Shown here: positions 45,001 to 57,000 of the stretch, one piece after another
Layout: each line of letters opens with the position of its first letter
Numbering within the stretch: the stretch's first letter is position 1
Assembly: GCA_013398955.1 (NCBI GenBank)
Contig: VWPU01002133.1
Coordinates: 29,730-93,729, forward strand
Length of the DNA stretch: 64,000 bases
Direction of reading: 5' to 3'
From: Callaeas wilsoni
Lineage: Eukaryota; Chordata; Aves; Passeriformes; Callaeidae
Notes under the pieces: generated by a model
Database searches by the model: none
The model's input: the letters and a program-made list of their open reading frames with translations, nothing else
Told to the model about the DNA's origin: nothing
Program-made: the position numbers and the translations under genes

Positions 45001-48000
45001 AGGTCAGAGCAAGCTGGTGTCTGCACCTGTGTGCATTTAAACTCACGCAGTGCATTTCCAGCTAATGCTTAGATCAGGCCCTGACTTGGGCTCAGCTCCA
45101 GCTGCTGTCCTACAGCTGTGTTTCTGCTGGGACTTCAGTTCCTTTGGAGCCTGGCTGTTAATAAGCTGCATTTCTGTCTCTGGGGTGCAAACGATGAAGA
45201 CTTCAGCTGTGAGCTTTTTTAACATCAGCTGAAGCAGAAGAGCTTTCAGAACACATGAACAGTTATCTGCTTTCTGTTTGCACAACATCAGCTTGGGGGA
45301 ATGTCAAATGCCTTTGAGTAACTGTCTGGAATGAGCTGCCGATCTTCCCAGTCCCAGGTCTAAGCAGGGCAGCTTTGCAAGGGAATAATGTTTGTTATGG
45401 GCTGTGCTCAGCGTCTTCATCAGCACTTTCTAAACACTCCCGTGCTTTGGGACAGACTAGACCATCCTTCCCCTTTCCCCAGGCAACCAGCCAGTGAAAG
45501 CTTTTGAAGGGAAAGACAAAGAGACACAAATGTATACTTTAACTGTAAAATATATGACACTTCAAGGATACTTTGGATTGCTTGAAATTTTGTAAGCATA
45601 CTAATTTTTCAGAGTCATACTGTATTTCTTAGGCTCGCCATTTATTACCACGAGAGACTCGGGGCAAGTGATTTGGAGTGTGTTTAAGTTCAGAAGAGCA
45701 CTTCCCTGTATTTCACAATCATTCTTCCTTGCAAAGGTCCTTTCCCATGTGACTGGAAGCACGTTTTGCAGATTAATGGAACAAATTCTTGTGTTCAAGC
45801 AAAACCTGTGTGATTAATTGCTTCCTTTTCTGGGATCATTCCCCCAGTTTGGTCAAGGCTGGATTGTTGGCGATTGGAAAACCAGTGTGATTTCCCAAAA
45901 AGCGATCAGATCACAGAGTTTCAGTGTGTTCTGGAAATGGCCACTGCCTTTGGCAGCGTTTAGGGAAGCCTGGTAACGGGGTGGGTGGGAGCCTGGCCCA
46001 TTTCCCCCTTGGATGTGGAGTCCTGATGGCCGAGCTGCACCGCAGAGCTAAAAGCCAGAGCCCCTGCCTGGTGACAAGTGTGAGGTCCCTGGGGACTGGC
46101 TCCAGGTGGCACCTGCATCGCCTGCACTTCTGCTGGCTCCGTTCGCTGCGGCCTGGCCGCTGCCGGCCCTGCTCCAAGCTGGCAGGAGCGCAGAGCAGCC
46201 CCCGCGCCACGAGCGGGCTGCGGACCTGGCCAGGAGGGGAAATCAGCAATTCTCCTGTTGGACATTTACTGCAAGCACTGACAAAGCCGGGCTGAACCAT
46301 GCCCTGCCCGTGGCCTTCTGTAAAACCTCACAGCTCAGGGCGCAGATGCCCTCTCTGCCCTTTTTGTTAAACCTTCCCTGCTTGGAGAAGGGTGCTCCAG
46401 AGCATTTGTGAGCCCTGGCTTGGCCTCGGCATGTCTGGAAGCAGGGCAGGTGCCCTGCCCCTCATCCTTGGCCACCGGGCCTGTGTGGAGGGTGCCAAAG
46501 GAGGGGACAGCGGTGGAAGGTGCTTTCAAACCCCGTGACTCATGCAAAGCAAGCCCATGTGTTCCCTCATTGGGATGGCTGCAGGAGTTACCTTGGCTCG
46601 CTCCAGACTTTTTCGCTGTTCATGGAATGCAGATGGGCTTTTCAGTGCTGCAACAGGAAAGAAAGAGGAGCAGTCAGCACAGGAGCGGAAGCAAGCAGCT
46701 ACCAGGATATTCAGCAACAGCATTTTAATGAGTGCTATAAAAATAGCAGCACAAACTAGCTGTTCTCTTTATTGTGCTGACTAAAAATAACTCGGGAAAG
46801 CTCTGGGAAATCCCATGCTCTCAGCCAGTCCATGGCAAGAGAGCAGGGGGGATGGAGAGCATGGGGAGAGCAGGAGGCACGTGGGCAGGGAAGGGGTGCA
46901 GGCTTTGAAACACAGTGCTCTGTGGGACACGTCAGAGAGCGGATCTGTCTTTTCCCTGCCATGTTCCCTGCAGGGCCTGGAAGGCACCACAGCTCCAGAA
47001 GACAGATCTGGGAAGAGCAAGCACCTGTGATGGACCTCACCTGAAAGTAAAACCTGAAGGTGACTAAAGCTGGAGGTCAGCAGGAAAATTAAGACCTGCC
47101 TCAGCCCTTGGGGTCTGCGGTGCAGCCTGCAGCGAGGGCATTGCCAGGTGGTCCTTCATCCCCTTCTGTCACTGACCATGACTGGACATTTGTCCTGTGC
47201 CCTGCTCAGAAGCAGCTGTGTCACACTCCCTGGGCAGGCAAGGAGCAGACCATGACCTCAGCATCTCCTGACTCCGAGGAGGATTAACCCAGAGGTGCTC
47301 CCCAAAAAAGGCCAATAATCCCCGGCTCTTGGACCAGTGAACACCAGTCCCACGGAGCAGTGTGTATTGGAGTCATGGAGAACCTTGCACATCTCCTTGT
47401 TTACTGTGCTTCAGTAGAAATCGAGGCAGAATTTGCATGGTGAAGGGGTTAATACCTCTCACATCTTACAAAAATTCTTTTCTGTCTGTGTAAGCAGACA
47501 AAACTAACTGTTCCCATTGGGACAAGGAAGGGGAAGGTGTCCTGACCCACAGAAACACTCTGCTGCAACTCTTTGTCTGGCAACAGAAATTCTCTTTCCA
47601 TCTTCTGAATGGGATCCAATAAAGAAAGAAACTATTTTCATGCAGGCCTTGTTATCCTCCATCAGTCTAGGGGAGGATGAAAAGAAGACTGGGGAGAAAC
47701 AGGAAAGTTTTGGAGGTCCTCTGAACTGACTTTTGGCAATCAACAGCCAGGCAACCCCTGGAACACCCAGTGAATCACAGGAAAACACAGAAGGCACATT
47801 CCTGCTCCTGCCGTTTGGAAAGCAGACAGACAGACAAGCTGGTGTTGCTGTGCCATGCTCCAGTGAGCAGCCACCAGCGCTGGTGACAGCTGGTTTAATC
47901 AGAAGCAAAACCAAACAATGTGCACGAGAAAATGAAGTTAGCAGGAGAGAGGACTTTCCCAGCCCTGCTCACGTGAAGTACTGATGTTGGCAGCATGCTA

Positions 48001-51000
48001 CAGGCACTGACCAAGTGCTGTGCTATTCCAGAGGAAAGTGCTGTGGAGCTTAGTAATTTACCAAGATTTTTGGAGGAATTACGTGGGCGCTGCAGCTTGT
48101 ATTAGTCTGCAGAACAAATAAAGACATTGCTAGCAAATTGCTAGCAAATTGCTAACAAATAAAGACTAATTCAGATAACTAGTCAGGGGATGACATTTCA
48201 GCATGAAATGGGTGAGGGCCTGGAGGCAGCAGGGCAGAGGAGCTGTGTGTGGCGTGGAGAACCTTGGGACAGCTGCCTTGAGGTGTCAGTGAGAGGACGA
48301 GGGGGTGGCTGTGTGTAGCAGGAGCGCCTTCGAGCACAGGTATTTCTGCAGTCCATCACAGCCAGGGGGACTCACCTGCTGGTCCTCAGAACCAACATGG
48401 CAGGGGAAGATACGGTTAACAAAGACTTGTTTTTCATAAGGAATGTCTGCACCTGCCCAAGCCATGGGGAAGCTGGCTGGGGCTGCCATGTATGAAATGC
48501 TAACATCTGACACTTCCTCTTGATGTCAAATTCAGCAGTTAAATTCTGCGTGTTTGTTTTTATAATGGCATAAGTGCCTTTTCTTCTATTACTTTCAGTG
48601 AGTGAATCATGCTCAGGTTTCCCAAAATGGTCTTGGACAGAAACCAGACTGCAAAATGTCAGCCTAGAAACTGGGTGTGCAAAGAAGCTGTAAGTAACAG
48701 GAAAATACCCTTCAGTTGCCATCAAATAAATTTGGCTCAGCACTTTGCAATGTGTAAGGTTTGAGATGTCAGGTGCCACGTGTGACAGTGCAGCCTCGCA
48801 GAGCAGCCCCAGGTGTACAAACCTCTCAGGGGCACTGCTGCCCCATGTTCTTGCTTTACTCTAACAAATATCACAGTATTTTGTTTAAAGCTTCAGCTCC
48901 CGGAGTCTCGTGATCAAAGTGCCTGCCCTTTGGTGGCAGGCAGCATAAAATCTGAATGCTTGAAGAAATAAACACGTGAAAAAATGGAAAGAGTATGCAT
49001 TTATCATTCTTAAAACCATTGTTCATTTTGGCCGTCGTGATTTTTGTCATCCTGCTCAAGTTTTTCTAATGCTTGATGCTGACAGGAATGTCCTGAGAAG
49101 GCGCCTGTTGCTCGGCACAATCCTCCAGGAGGGACAGGGCATGGACAGGGTGCAGCAAGCAGTGCTAGAGCCATGCTCTCAGAGAGGTGAGGTTCTGCTG
49201 CTTAGGCAAGAGCTCCGTCACAGTCTTCAAGGGCAATCAGAAGGGACAGAAGTGACACAGCCTCTGGAAAACTGTGATCTTAGCAGTGAACCCAAGGGGT
49301 CCTTGATGAGACAGAAAGGATAATCCTCTACCTGGGTCCCAGGTAACCACAGATTTGCACATGGAGCCTGAGCTAGGTCAGGATGGAGTATTCCACTGAG
49401 CAGGGCTGAGCTCCCAGCATCCTTTCGCCAGAGGTGCTACAGGTTTCTTGATGCACCTGCAGGTGCAGAAGGGGATCATTTTCATTCACTGACTTTTTGG
49501 GCTCTAGCAACTGACTTTCTGGTGCAGAATGATTTCATGATAATGCTGTCCTGGAGCTCGTCCTTCAGGTGAGCAGGGGTGGATGGGGCCAGAGGGGGAA
49601 CACACTTGTCACTCTGTGGGTGTTCACTGGCCTCAGGTGTGCACTGGCAGCTCTGCCCTTGGGGTCCTGCCTGGCACAGATCCGGGTATGTCTCAATCCT
49701 CCAGGGATTGCACCAGGCCAAGGCAGTTCCCCAGAGCTGCCTTCCTCCCCAGCCTCCTGGAATGAGCCCTCTGAACCTCTTCCTTGTCCTGTCACAGAGG
49801 TTCCTGCCTTTTACAGGAGGACGGGAGATTTCTCTGCCCTTGCCTACGTGAACAGCTTTGTGAGTCCTCTGCTTGAGCTGGGTATCCTTGTCCTGCTACG
49901 GTGACCTCTGGGGCGGGGAGCTCTGCAGCTGGAATTTCGGATGGTGTCAAGTTAAGCATCTCTCCTGACTTCAGTTTGAGCAGGGGTGGCACAGTCTGTG
50001 TGATAAATGCACTGGACAGCACCAGGGATCATGCTATTTCTGCAGGGCTGGAAGCAAAGGCCCCCTGGTAGCACTTTGCTCCGAGCTGTGTGGGCCTGAG
50101 CAGGCAGCTGGTGCCAGACAGTGCCCCAGCAGTGCCCAGGAGGAACACAGCCCTCTGAGGCAGGATGAAGAAGGCAGAAGAAGGTACTCACGTGGCATGA
50201 TGCCTTGGTCTGCCAGCTGCTCACGGGTCCTTCTCTGCTGGAGCCGTAGCTGTAAAACTGTGAGAGAGAGAGTGTCAGGGAAAGGGGCAGGATAGCCCTA
50301 ATACAGGGCTGCTAATACAGGGACAAGGTGTGTGGGGTCTGTGTGTGGCACAGAGGTCTGGCACTGATCCCTGCTGCTGCTGGACCAGCCTTGTGAACAA
50401 TTTACCTCATCCCATCACCCAGGCAACCATGCCTGCACTCTGAGTTAGTGTCATGTTCTACACCTTTGGTTTTGCAAATCTGTCTTCAAGAGGATGCCTC
50501 TATCACAAGGTAAAACACAGAACTCAATTCCATGCTTTGCTGCTGGAAGCTCAGTACAACTTGCCACGAGGACAGGCACCTCGGTCACAACATAACTGCA
50601 CACTTCCCTGCCCACCAGCACAGCCCCAGGCTGCTTCTCCTCGGCTGCCTGGAATGAGCTGGGGCTGGAAGGAAAAGAAAGGCAAGAACAGCATTTTTGT
50701 CCTTGGGAGCAACCTGCTGAGCTCTGCCAACAGCTCATGTCTACAACACAGCTTTCCTGGGATGTGGGATGGAGCTGAAAAATAATCCCTTCCAGAGCCG
50801 GCCCCAAAGCATGAGGCTCCCTGAGATGCCATTGCTTGTGACTTTTCCATGTCCTCTGCACAAACCATGTTTCACATTCAGAGCAAACGTTTAGTGAAGG
50901 CCTCATGTGGGACAACGATCTCCTGCCAAATTCCAGCACTTCTTTGGACACCAAAGATAGATTCTTGCTGCGAAGGAAAAATGTAGCCTTCAGCGTGCGG

Positions 51001-54000
51001 TAAAGTCTGTGTGTGTGCTGTTCTTCTTAAGCCAGGGTGAAGCTGGTGGCTGAAGTCGCTGGCAAACCTTGCTGCCAGGGAGTCTGTAGCCCTCCTCTGC
51101 CCCACGGCACCACCCCCAGCCGGTGCTGGTTCTGCCCGTGGACACGGATTTAGACCCTCACGCTCTGGGTACCCACACTGCACCCCGTTATCTGCAGCCC
51201 CTTTGCAGAAGTCATCCCCCCAGGGGCCCTCAAAACCACACGAGACAGGCCATGCTCTGGGAACGCCCGTCCTTCCTCCTGGGCTGTGCAGGCAGGTTAA
51301 AGGTAACCAGCTCCAGGCTGGCGTCTCACACAGGGTGAGCTCTACCCCAATTTCTCTGCGTAGAACCTTCTCTGTGACTGCTCACAATACTGAGGAACTC
51401 TGCAAGGCTTGGCACTTTCCCTGAGAAAGAGATGGATCTTTATGGAATAGGTGAGCTAAGGGAGGTCAGAGAGTGTCCAAGAATAAAAACAATTTGTTGC
51501 TTATCCAGGAATGGTTCTCTACTCTCCCAGTCCTGGTCCAGTATCCCAGGAATTAGAGAATCCTGCCTTCAGCTGAGGCAATTTACACGCAACATCACAT
51601 TATTAACAGGAATCAGAGACAGCAAAGCCTTCTCGAGTCACATACACCACCCTGCCAAGGACACAGCAATGCCCCGTCAGGGTGTGAAATATCCCAAGTG
51701 AGGATCCTCCATCACTTCCCTTCACAGCTCCCACGTGTGCCAAATTATTTGCACCATTTTACTCCAACTTCCGACACAGCCGGACCAAGCGATGCACCCA
51801 GTCCACATTGGCAAGGGGGATCCTAACAGTCTGTGCATTCAGGGCCCACATTCCCTGCTGCTTCTGCTTATTTCATAGCCTGTCCCAGCAAACCAACAAT
51901 TCACCAGCCCCCTGGAGCAGCCAGCTGTCAGCCAGGCTGGTGAGGAGAAAAAGGAGCGAGCACAAATCCCCTTGGAGCATAGCTTGGAAAGTGATGATGA
52001 TTTCCCGGCTGGTGGGTATAAGATTCATCATCTGCCCTGCTGCAAGGAGTGATGAAAACGTGTGGGTTTCACTGCCGTAGCTCTCCCGCTGCTTGGCTGC
52101 AGGAGCAGTTCCAGCGCTTGGGAACCCAGATTTCCCAGATCCCGCTGCCTCCCAGTGAGCAGGGCACGGTCTGGGGGATCCCCCCCACTGCACTGGTGCG
52201 TGCCCCACCTCACAGCCTCTCCTCTGCCTCCTGCCCTGTGGATAGCCTGTCACAGAGGGGATCTGGGGCTACGTAATGGTAATTTTGTGTGAGGAGGAAA
52301 GGTCTCCGATTTAGTCCTTGTGCTGATGGGTAGAACGGCTGTGACCCAGCAATGTCACTCACTGCTCTGGTGTGAGAGCTGAGCAGTTCCAGGGGCAGGT
52401 CAGCTCCCCCAGACAGGGAGTTCATCGTGGGCCATGCTGAGCTTACAAACATCCTTAAGGCTGGCCCATTCTTCAGCTACAGGCCAAGGAGGAAAATTTT
52501 ATCCAGCCCTGTCTGTTCAGGGCATGCTGTCAAAAAATGTGAGGACAGGCCAGTGCGAGTACCAGCTACTTCCAGGAGCAGCACACGCTCTACAGTTAAA
52601 GCAGTTATTTCAGCCACCAAATATTCATCCCAATCTGGACCTCCTCATGCAGTAGAATGCATGACTTGACTCTCCAACATCTCTGTGAACTTCCAAAACC
52701 TGTTGCAAACCATCTGAAGAAACGTAGTGGACAGTGTCAGAGAACACTGCTGAACATCCCTGCACAAGAGGGAAGCAGCCTCTGAGGCAGTGCTGCAGTT
52801 TGCAGCTTGGCAGATGCCAGCTTAGGGCTTGCACCTTTCCCTTACAACCAACAGTGCCAAAAACAGGACTGCAGGAGCCCCTGGCACCATCCACACCACC
52901 ACTGAGCTGCCCCTTTCCTTGAAATCTGCTGAAGCTGTGTCTGAGCCCAGCTGCATTCCCATCCTCTTCCTTTGCTGCGTGCCTGGAGGCCTGAGCTCTG
53001 AGTGCTGTATGGGAATTAAACTTTCATGAATATTCTTCTTTTTCAAGGGAACTCTTTAGCTAGTGTCAGCTCTGCTAACACTTCAGAGGAACATTTATGG
53101 CACAAAGAGTGGTGGCTGGAGCACTGAAGAGGCAATCTTGATCCCACCCCCCAGCATCCTTGCTGCCTGCCTGCACCAGCTTGGACGGTGAAAAGTGCCA
53201 GCCAGGGAGCAGCCACACACACTGGTCACCCTGTGCCACCGCCAGCTGAGAGACAGCCTTTCGTTCAGCACCCCTACTCCCTCCTGGGGTGCCCCACGAT
53301 GAGAAATCCTCCCTGGATGGCGAGAGACATGGCAGACCTATCCCAGTGAATTTGCTCGTGAGCTTTTTCTGTTAGAAGTACTCCTCACTTCTATGCCAGC
53401 ACCAAGTCCCATTCACTGATATCGGCTTCCAGAAGTGTCCTGTGCAGTAGGGCTGTGCCAGTGGTGCAGGCAAGACCTCCTGGCACCAGTCACAGCTGCC
53501 TCTGGTGGCCCAAGCTTTGAGCACTGCCTGCGACTTGCAGTCATGGGTCACCCCCCTCTTTGGGAGCTGACCTCAGAGCTGCAGGAAGCTCAGAGGACAG
53601 CTTGGACCTTGCCTGGCCTGGTGATGCACAGAAAAGACATGTTCAGATCCTCTCTCCACCCCAGGAACAGGCAGATCCATCTGCTTCAGCCTGTGAGGAC
53701 ATTTTGAGTCTGGTGCTCAGCAGAGAATCAGGGTGGGATAGGACTTTCATCACCTGCATCAGAGCATCCCTCCACTGGGGTACTGCCAGAGCATTCCCAG
53801 CACCATCCTCTCCTTGGGGAATCGGCTTGAGCAGCACAGGGGGCTGAGCAGCAGGAGGCACGTGTCCCATGGAGTGGGGGAAGTGGCCTCCTCAGGGAGT
53901 TCAGGCGAAGCCATGCCTGACCTGACCCAGTGTCGGGGCCCGTCTGTCTCCAAGAAGGAGAGCACTGAAAAAGCAGCAGCAAGTCACTGTCCCTTCTGCC

Positions 54001-57000
54001 ACCAGCAGCTCGTTCCTGCACTCTGTGGCTCAGAGCTGGGCTCTGGGGAACGTGAGAGCACATCAGTGGTGCACAGGATGGGGACGGCTCTGCTGGGGTG
54101 GGGGGAGTTAGCAACAAATTAGGAGTGGGGAGGGGGGACTCCTGTTGGCAACAGCAGCTGAGCAAAGGTGAGACACAAGTCCATCCATGGCCACGGTGTG
54201 TACCAGAGGAACCTGGTGACCTGCCCCTGCTTGCTCACTGACTGGCAGAAAGTGGCCCTGGAATCACAGAATATCCAGAGCTGGAAGGGACCCACAAGGA
54301 TCATCGAGTCCAACTGCTGGCCTTGTTCTGGACCCAGCCACCTTTGAAAGGCAGGACTGCTGCAGGCTTTGAGACTGGCTTTCCATTTAATGTCCGAGGT
54401 ATTGTGTGAGCCTGATGGGGGAGAGGAGCTGCCCTGTGGGATCCTTTGAGTGCCCCAAAGTCCCAGCAGGGCAGGATCAGGGCTGGCAGGTTCAATCATG
54501 CTGTTCATGGCCCTCTCAGGACTGTGTCTGCTCCTCGCAGCTGCACCAGGAGCAGGAGTCTTCTCAAAGCAGGACGTGGGCAGGACCATGGGGGTCCTTC
54601 CCAGCCAAACAGCAAACTGGCATCAGATTCCAACACGGAGTGATTCTGAGCTGGGTGACAAGCCAGCCAGCCTCCCTGGGGCTGACACCAGCAGAGTGCC
54701 GTAGGACTCACTTTTCTGGAGCTGCTGTTTTGCAAAAATACCTTGGCCAGACTTTTCCTTGAGCCCCTGCATGGATCTCAGCCCATCTGCTCTGCCCATA
54801 GCCATGAGCCACAAAGCGATTTCTCTGTAACATCACGTCTCCAGGCCTACGTTACCCTCTGACAACATGGTGTCTGTGGGACCTGTGTGAGCAGAGACGA
54901 AGCTCAGAGCTGAGATGAAGATGGAAATGGCACTGCTCAGCCAGGAGAGTCACGGACAGCCCTGGTCAGTCCTTTCCCAGGTGGGCACTGCTTTATCTCT
55001 GCCTGTGATGTCACTCCAGAGCTGGCAGCATTTTACTTCTAACAGACAGATGTGCTACAAAAGTGCGTGTTACCTGGGAGACTGCACCGAAGAATCTCTG
55101 CGTTGGTGAGAACTGCATTTCTAACCCCAAGCACAGGTCTTCAGGTAGCTTGGAAGAGACACTAGGCTAGCACAGCTGGCTAGCAAGGAGCTCAGAGCAG
55201 CAAACGGGCACAACCAGCTGTGAAATCCCTCTGAGGGCCGTGTCCGTCATAACACACAACCCCAACTTCACCATGGTCCTGAGAACTGGTTCTCCCCTTG
55301 GAGTCACCCCTTCAGCATCCCCATGAGCAGCCCAGACAGATGTCCCCTGAAGCACAGGGAGGTACTTTTTGATCTATGCTGCAACATGTGCTTGACTGAC
55401 AAAGAAACATACGACTGCCCACTAAAACACTGAGGGGTAAGATGCCACAAAACAAAACCAAGCAGAAACTGATCTGCGTCAAGTCAGTGTTTAACAAAAA
55501 CTTCACAAAACAGCCTCACCACTTACAGCAAGGCCGTGGTTTGAACACACGCACACTGACTGTGACCTGTAGGAGTTCACGATCTGAGAGGAAACACAGA
55601 CGCATGCTTTATCTTTGGACACCAGGAAAATCAAAATAAAGGTTCTGCCAAAACGCCTGGCCAAACACCCTACCAAGGCCTATTCTCTTCTGCCTTTATT
55701 GACCTGCTGATTTTGGTCCAAATCACTCTCGCCACCGGAGGCAGACAGAATAAATTCCTCTCCCATCTCAGTTTCATTCAAGCCTTATGTGTAAGCATGA
55801 ATACTTTCCTCCATGGAGCCAAGCAAGTCTTCTCTGCAAACCCACACCCATGTGTCCACAATTAGGTCTTGGTACCTCATGCCAAGCCATGCAGAGCCTT
55901 ACAGTGTTAAACTTTCACTTCTCACCAATTATCTGAATTACCACTGAAGTTAGGCAGATGTTGGCCTTGTAAGCTCTTTCCACATAGCTGCAAAAAAAAG
56001 TCAGGGTTAAGGTTGGATCTGTGTTTGTCAGCTTTGTTTGCTTTGTCCGGTGCCAAGGCTTCTCCACTGCTGGAGAACAACTGGTTTGTCCTCAGAGCAA
56101 GAGATCACATAAATGATCATGTCTGGGAAGAGTTAAATGTGTTTCTGGAACAGCATTTAGATGTCCTAGTTGATTTAGTGCAATCCCATTGATAGCTGGA
56201 TTGGATGGGATAGCATGGCAGACTTGAAGAATCATCATCCCTGCAAAATTTGTCAGGATGACCTCAGATCAGAATATTTATCTTTGGCCAAACAGACAAA
56301 ATAAAGAGGCACACAGATCCTTGAGGAAGGGAGGTGGGACCCTGCAGGGCTGCAGCGTGGTGGTGATTGTCTCTCTCTCCTCTGGAGCAGTTCCTGGTGC
56401 CTGGCACTGGCACAGCCACGGTCCCTCCACATGGCACAGCTGTGCTGGTCCTTCACTGGGACCACTGGAGAGACAAGAACAGGAGAAACCGCTGTGGCAC
56501 TCAAGGGGTGATTGCTGGGCACACTGTGAAAAGCCACTGCCACCACCACAGCAAACTTTCCTGGATAAACACATTTTTGCTTGCTACTGATGGTGTCAGA
56601 TGGAAGCCAGAGACCAGAGAGCTGGCCCTGTATATTAATACACCTTACTTTTTGGTACCAGCTCACCAAACCTCTGTTTCTGGGCTCTGTGGCCCCCTGG
56701 TTGGTTCATTCACCACAACATCCCTGGAGCCACACCAGTGCCACCATCTTCTAGCTGCCACCTCCTTGCTCCACTTTCTGCCCGGTGCATGACACAGAGA
56801 TTAAAGGGATTCTGGGATGAGGAAACAACCCGTAATGTATCTCCAGCTGCCCTCAACACACATAGCTCCTTCAGCTGCTCAGCGTGTGCAGGCCACGGAG
56901 AGACAGCAAAAGTTTAGTGATTAAGATTTACTTCAGCCCTCTTTAATACTGGCCTGGAATCCTTCAAAAGGGATTCAGACTCATCATGAGTCATGGAGCA

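Larger units (their letters stand above)
42009..46591 (-). other. MYOCD: MYOCD intron 3, 4.6 kb
   Basis: Holds an old plus-strand LINE remnant at about 43070-43800 and a 38/45-bp minisatellite at 44355-44640. The stretch 45,540-45,910 is AT-richer and repeat-free, a candidate conserved non-coding element, but nothing specific is recognised. Confidence 0.78.
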